Part shown: positions 61,744 to 64,000 of the stretch, piece after piece
How positions within the stretch are numbered: the first letter of the stretch is position 1
Layout of the letters: every line of letters begins with the position of its first letter
From: Echinicola strongylocentroti
GTDB lineage: Bacteria; Bacteroidota; Bacteroidia; Cytophagales; Cyclobacteriaceae
DNA length: 64,000 bases
Direction of reading: 5' to 3'
NCBI RefSeq assembly: GCF_003260975.1
Contig: NZ_CP030041.1
Coordinates: forward strand, 4,157,501-4,221,500
Notes under the pieces: generated by a model
What the model saw: the letters and a program-made list of their open reading frames with translations, nothing else
What the model was told of the DNA's origin: nothing
Database searches by the model: none
Position numbers and translations under genes: made by a program

Positions 61744-63570
61744 ATGAGACAACGATATATTATGATTTTATCGCAGGTGATTTTGGCTGTATGCGTGTCC
61801 TGTGCGACAGAAATCACAGATCCAATTGTAGAGAATAATGATACCACGGCTACTGATGTGGTCTATAAAGACATCGTCATTCCGGCAAATAAGTCCTATA
61901 TAGAGCCTTGGGATGAACAATCCCCTGCCATGCTTTACAATCCAGATGCGGATCACGAGGTGGTGACAGGTTGGCAATCCATCGACCATGATCTGGTGGG
62001 GTATTATGAACTGGAGCCAGGCCAATACATTACGGGGCTTTTGGCTAAGGTGGAGAATGGTGCAGCAACAGATTTTAAGTTGACCATTTCTTCTCCAAAT
62101 GATGAAGCCGTTGAATGGGTGTCTACGGCCACATTTACAGGTACGGGGAATTTTGAGGAAGTACTGTTTGATACGATTCAAGTTGATCAAACTGGTTTTT
62201 TCAGGTTGGAGCTTTCTCCAGTTTCTGCCACGGGATCCGAAGTGGCAGAAGTAGCGGATTTCGTTTTTAAAACCGAAAGTGGCTCTGCAAGGTATGCCCA
62301 TTGGCTTTCTTCTCCTTCCGTGCACTTGAGCTTTAAGCCTGGGGACCAAGTTACCAGAGATTATGATTGGCTATATGGAGAAATCAACGTGCCCCAAGGA
62401 TACGATCCTATGTATACTTTTTATATGTGCATTGGGTTTTATAGGGGATATCTTGGTATCCAGGTCAATAGTTCTACCGAGAGAAGAGTGCTTTTTTCGG
62501 TTTGGGACAGTTCCGATGTTCCAGATGATCGTGATGAGGTGGATCCAGAGGATTTGGTGACCCTGATCGATAAAGGTGACCAGGTACACGCAGGTGGGTT
62601 TGGCAACGAGGGAACAGGAGGGCAGTCTTACTGGAAATACCCCTGGGAAACAGCCGTTCCTATAAAATTCATCATGAATGTCCGCCGTAACAATGACAAC
62701 ACCGTGCTGTTGTCTGCTTGGTTTATGGATGTGGAAAGCGAAGGGTGGAAATACATGGCCACTTGGAAGGCCCCACAAGAGCAACGGTATTTTGACGGGT
62801 TTTATTCATTTCTAGAAAATTTCGGCAATCGAAACGGTCAAAAGGTAAGGATGGCAGAGTATTACAATATGTGGGGAAAGGAAGTAGGAGGAAGTTGGAT
62901 CAACTTTAACCGTGCGACCATGACCCATACTGACGGAGTGCCCGAAGGTAGGGACGATTACGCAGGAGGGCTTTTGGACGGGGCATCACAGCGGTTTTAT
63001 ATGAGTTCTGGAGGATATACCCATGCAGATGAACAAGCCGTGAGTATTGCTTCGGCGAGATCGAACCCACCAATGGCCGATATTACAGCATTGGCTTCAA
63101 GGGTAGATGAGGCATTGTCAAACCAAATCATTCCAATGGACAAAACAGCGTGGACAGTATTAGGGTTTTCTTCAGAAGAGGCCGCGGGCGAAGGGGCTGA
63201 TAACGGTCGGGCAGCAGATGCCATAGATGATAACCCGGCCACCTTTTGGCACAGCCAATGGGCAGGAGGAAATCCCGGCTATCCACATGATATTACCTTG
63301 GATTTGGGAGAAGAGGTGACCGCCAAAGGCATCCTGCTGCAAAATCGCTCTAAGCATAACGGTAGGCCTAAAACAGCAACGGTGGAAGTTAGTGCAGATA
63401 ATGTGACATGGACTTCTTTAGGAACCATACACTTTCCTCTAGATGGAGGGGCGGTGGAATTTGTTAATTCTGAAAATTTTAGGTTCATGAAATTGACCAT
63501 TACCGAAGGGTATCACGATGGGACTGAAAGTGACTTTTTCGTGCATGCTGCAGAAATAGGCTTGTACTGA
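61744..63570 (+). CDS. Lipoprotein with DUF5077, DUF3472 and discoidin domains
   Basis: 608 residues. Lipobox Cys20 (CVSC). An N-terminal beta domain (about 40-165, IVIPANKSYIEPWDE ... GYYELEPGQYI) resembles DUF5077, the middle (about 175-360, SSPSVHLSFKPGDQVTRDYDWLYGEINVPQG, FYMCIGFYRGYLGIQ) matches DUF3472, and the C terminus (about 465-608) is a discoidin domain with DDNPATFWHSQWAGGNPGYPHDITLDLG. This layout is typical of SusCD-linked surface proteins that act on or bind glycans. The discoidin motif DDxxxTxWHSxW is shared with the preceding lipoprotein. Confidence 0.86.
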   Translation: MRQRYIMILSQVILAVCVSCATEITDPIVENNDTTATDVVYKDIVIPANKSYIEPWDEQSPAMLYNPDADHEVVTGWQSIDHDLVGYYELEPGQYITGLLAKVENGAATDFKLTISSPNDEAVEWVSTATFTGTGNFEEVLFDTIQVDQTGFFRLELSPVSATGSEVAEVADFVFKTESGSARYAHWLSSPSVHLSFKPGDQVTRDYDWLYGEINVPQGYDPMYTFYMCIGFYRGYLGIQVNSSTERRVLFSVWDSSDVPDDRDEVDPEDLVTLIDKGDQVHAGGFGNEGTGGQSYWKYPWETAVPIKFIMNVRRNNDNTVLLSAWFMDVESEGWKYMATWKAPQEQRYFDGFYSFLENFGNRNGQKVRMAEYYNMWGKEVGGSWINFNRATMTHTDGVPEGRDDYAGGLLDGASQRFYMSSGGYTHADEQAVSIASARSNPPMADITALASRVDEALSNQIIPMDKTAWTVLGFSSEEAAGEGADNGRAADAIDDNPATFWHSQWAGGNPGYPHDITLDLGEEVTAKGILLQNRSKHNGRPKTATVEVSADNVTWTSLGTIHFPLDGGAVEFVNSENFRFMKLTITEGYHDGTESDFFVHAAEIGLY

Positions 63571-63612
63571 TTAGGATCAGATATTATTGTTTTAACCATA
63601 ACCATAACCAAA

Positions 63613-64000
63613 ATGACTATTCGAAATCAACTAACATTTTGCCTGATACTGGCTGGCTTTTTTTATCAAGGTTGTACCTTGGAAAACAATGTGAACCCCG
63701 TAGAGGAAGAGGAAATAGAAAAGGAGTTGGAGCTGGGGAACTATGAATCAGATTACAATTATAATCTTAATGTGGTATATTTTGTCCCCTCAGACATTGA
63801 GCCGTTGGCTAATTATCATGAGCGGCTATCTGGTGTCATGTTGTTCATGCAGGATTGGTTTGAGGATGAGATGACAGCATTGGGCTTTCCTGGGAAGACT
63901 TTTGGATTGCTAAAGAGTGAAGTGGACCCTTCTTATGTAAAAGTAATCCTGATTCGAGGAGAGGGAGGGCAGGATGATTACCCTTATCAAGGCGGGGGCA
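63613..64000 (+). CDS. Lipoprotein, 3' cut by the window end (possible metallopeptidase)
   Basis: 129 codons visible from the ATG at 63613. Lipobox Cys21 (YQGC), then an acidic linker (EEEEIEKELELG), then NLNVVYFVPSDIEPLANYHERLSGVMLFMQDWF and ALGFPGKTFGLL. Sequences of the form YFVPSDxEPxxNYxxRL, followed by M-x-x-x-G-x-x-x-KTF, occur in Bacteroidota surface proteins that later carry a zinc-peptidase HExxH motif; no such motif is within the visible part, so the class is a guess. It follows the DUF3472 lipoprotein by 42 bases as a member of the SusCD locus. Confidence 0.65.
   Translation, partial: MTIRNQLTFCLILAGFFYQGCTLENNVNPVEEEEIEKELELGNYESDYNYNLNVVYFVPSDIEPLANYHERLSGVMLFMQDWFEDEMTALGFPGKTFGLLKSEVDPSYVKVILIRGEGGQDDYPYQGGG

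Overview
The window looks like a chromosomal segment of a Bacteroidota bacterium of the order Cytophagales, most likely a Cyclobacteriaceae member of the Echinicola/Cyclobacterium/Algoriphagus type. The taxon is inferred from gene content and style; no rRNA gene is present to prove it. Supporting signs are an alternative complex III to cytochrome oxidase operon, the long two-domain form of IspG, a SusC/SusD locus driven by a FecI-type sigma factor and FecR, many lipoproteins with Bacteroidota-style lipoboxes, and a promoter matching the Bacteroidota TTTG / TAnnTTTG pattern.

Layout. (1) 1-15.1 kb, all on +: a tightly packed respiratory operon running ActB (5' cut), ActC, ActD, ActE, ActF, oxidase subunits II and I, heme A synthase, heme O synthase, two subunit III-type proteins and subunit IV. 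A terminator follows, then a Sco copper chaperone, a DUF420 membrane protein and a small CxxC membrane protein. Electrons would pass from menaquinol through complex III to an aa3-type oxidase. (2) 15.2-22.4 kb: a very large NtrY-like membrane histidine kinase and a 1164-residue outer-membrane protein related to SprA-type proteins. (3) 22.5-31.6 kb: an accessory region with an unrecognised 327-residue protein, a GHL10-type glycosidase lipoprotein, a tandem pair of small lipoprotein genes sharing a 252-bp repeat, a TPR protein, a SatD-like regulator with a small membrane protein, and much non-coding repeat DNA. (4) 31.6-40 kb: short-chain dehydrogenase, ispG, small proteins, an MmcQ/YjbR protein coupled to an ABC ATPase, an FKBP-type isomerase and leuS. 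(5) 40-52.4 kb: a repeat island, an outer-membrane protein, an MscS channel, a GNAT-nitrilase fusion, kdsC-kdsA, three L,D-transpeptidases, a 6-pyruvoyl-tetrahydropterin synthase homologue with an apparent 1-base frameshift, and folE. (6) 52.7-64 kb: a SusC/D-type nutrient uptake locus: ECF sigma, FecR, SusC, SusD, two discoidin-containing lipoproteins and a third lipoprotein cut by the window end.

The most unusual content is non-coding. At least two MITE-like families have terminal inverted repeats: one with ends AACCCGG-ATGC-TTAG and one with ends CAATGCCGTTTAGTTA. A dispersed double-hairpin repeat is fused to the first family. Another hairpin is conserved in two copies with compensatory stem changes. 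A palindrome exactly fills the spacer between the predicted -33 and -7 boxes of the SatD-like gene, whose message would be nearly leaderless. I found no CRISPR array, rRNA, tRNA or full-length transposase.
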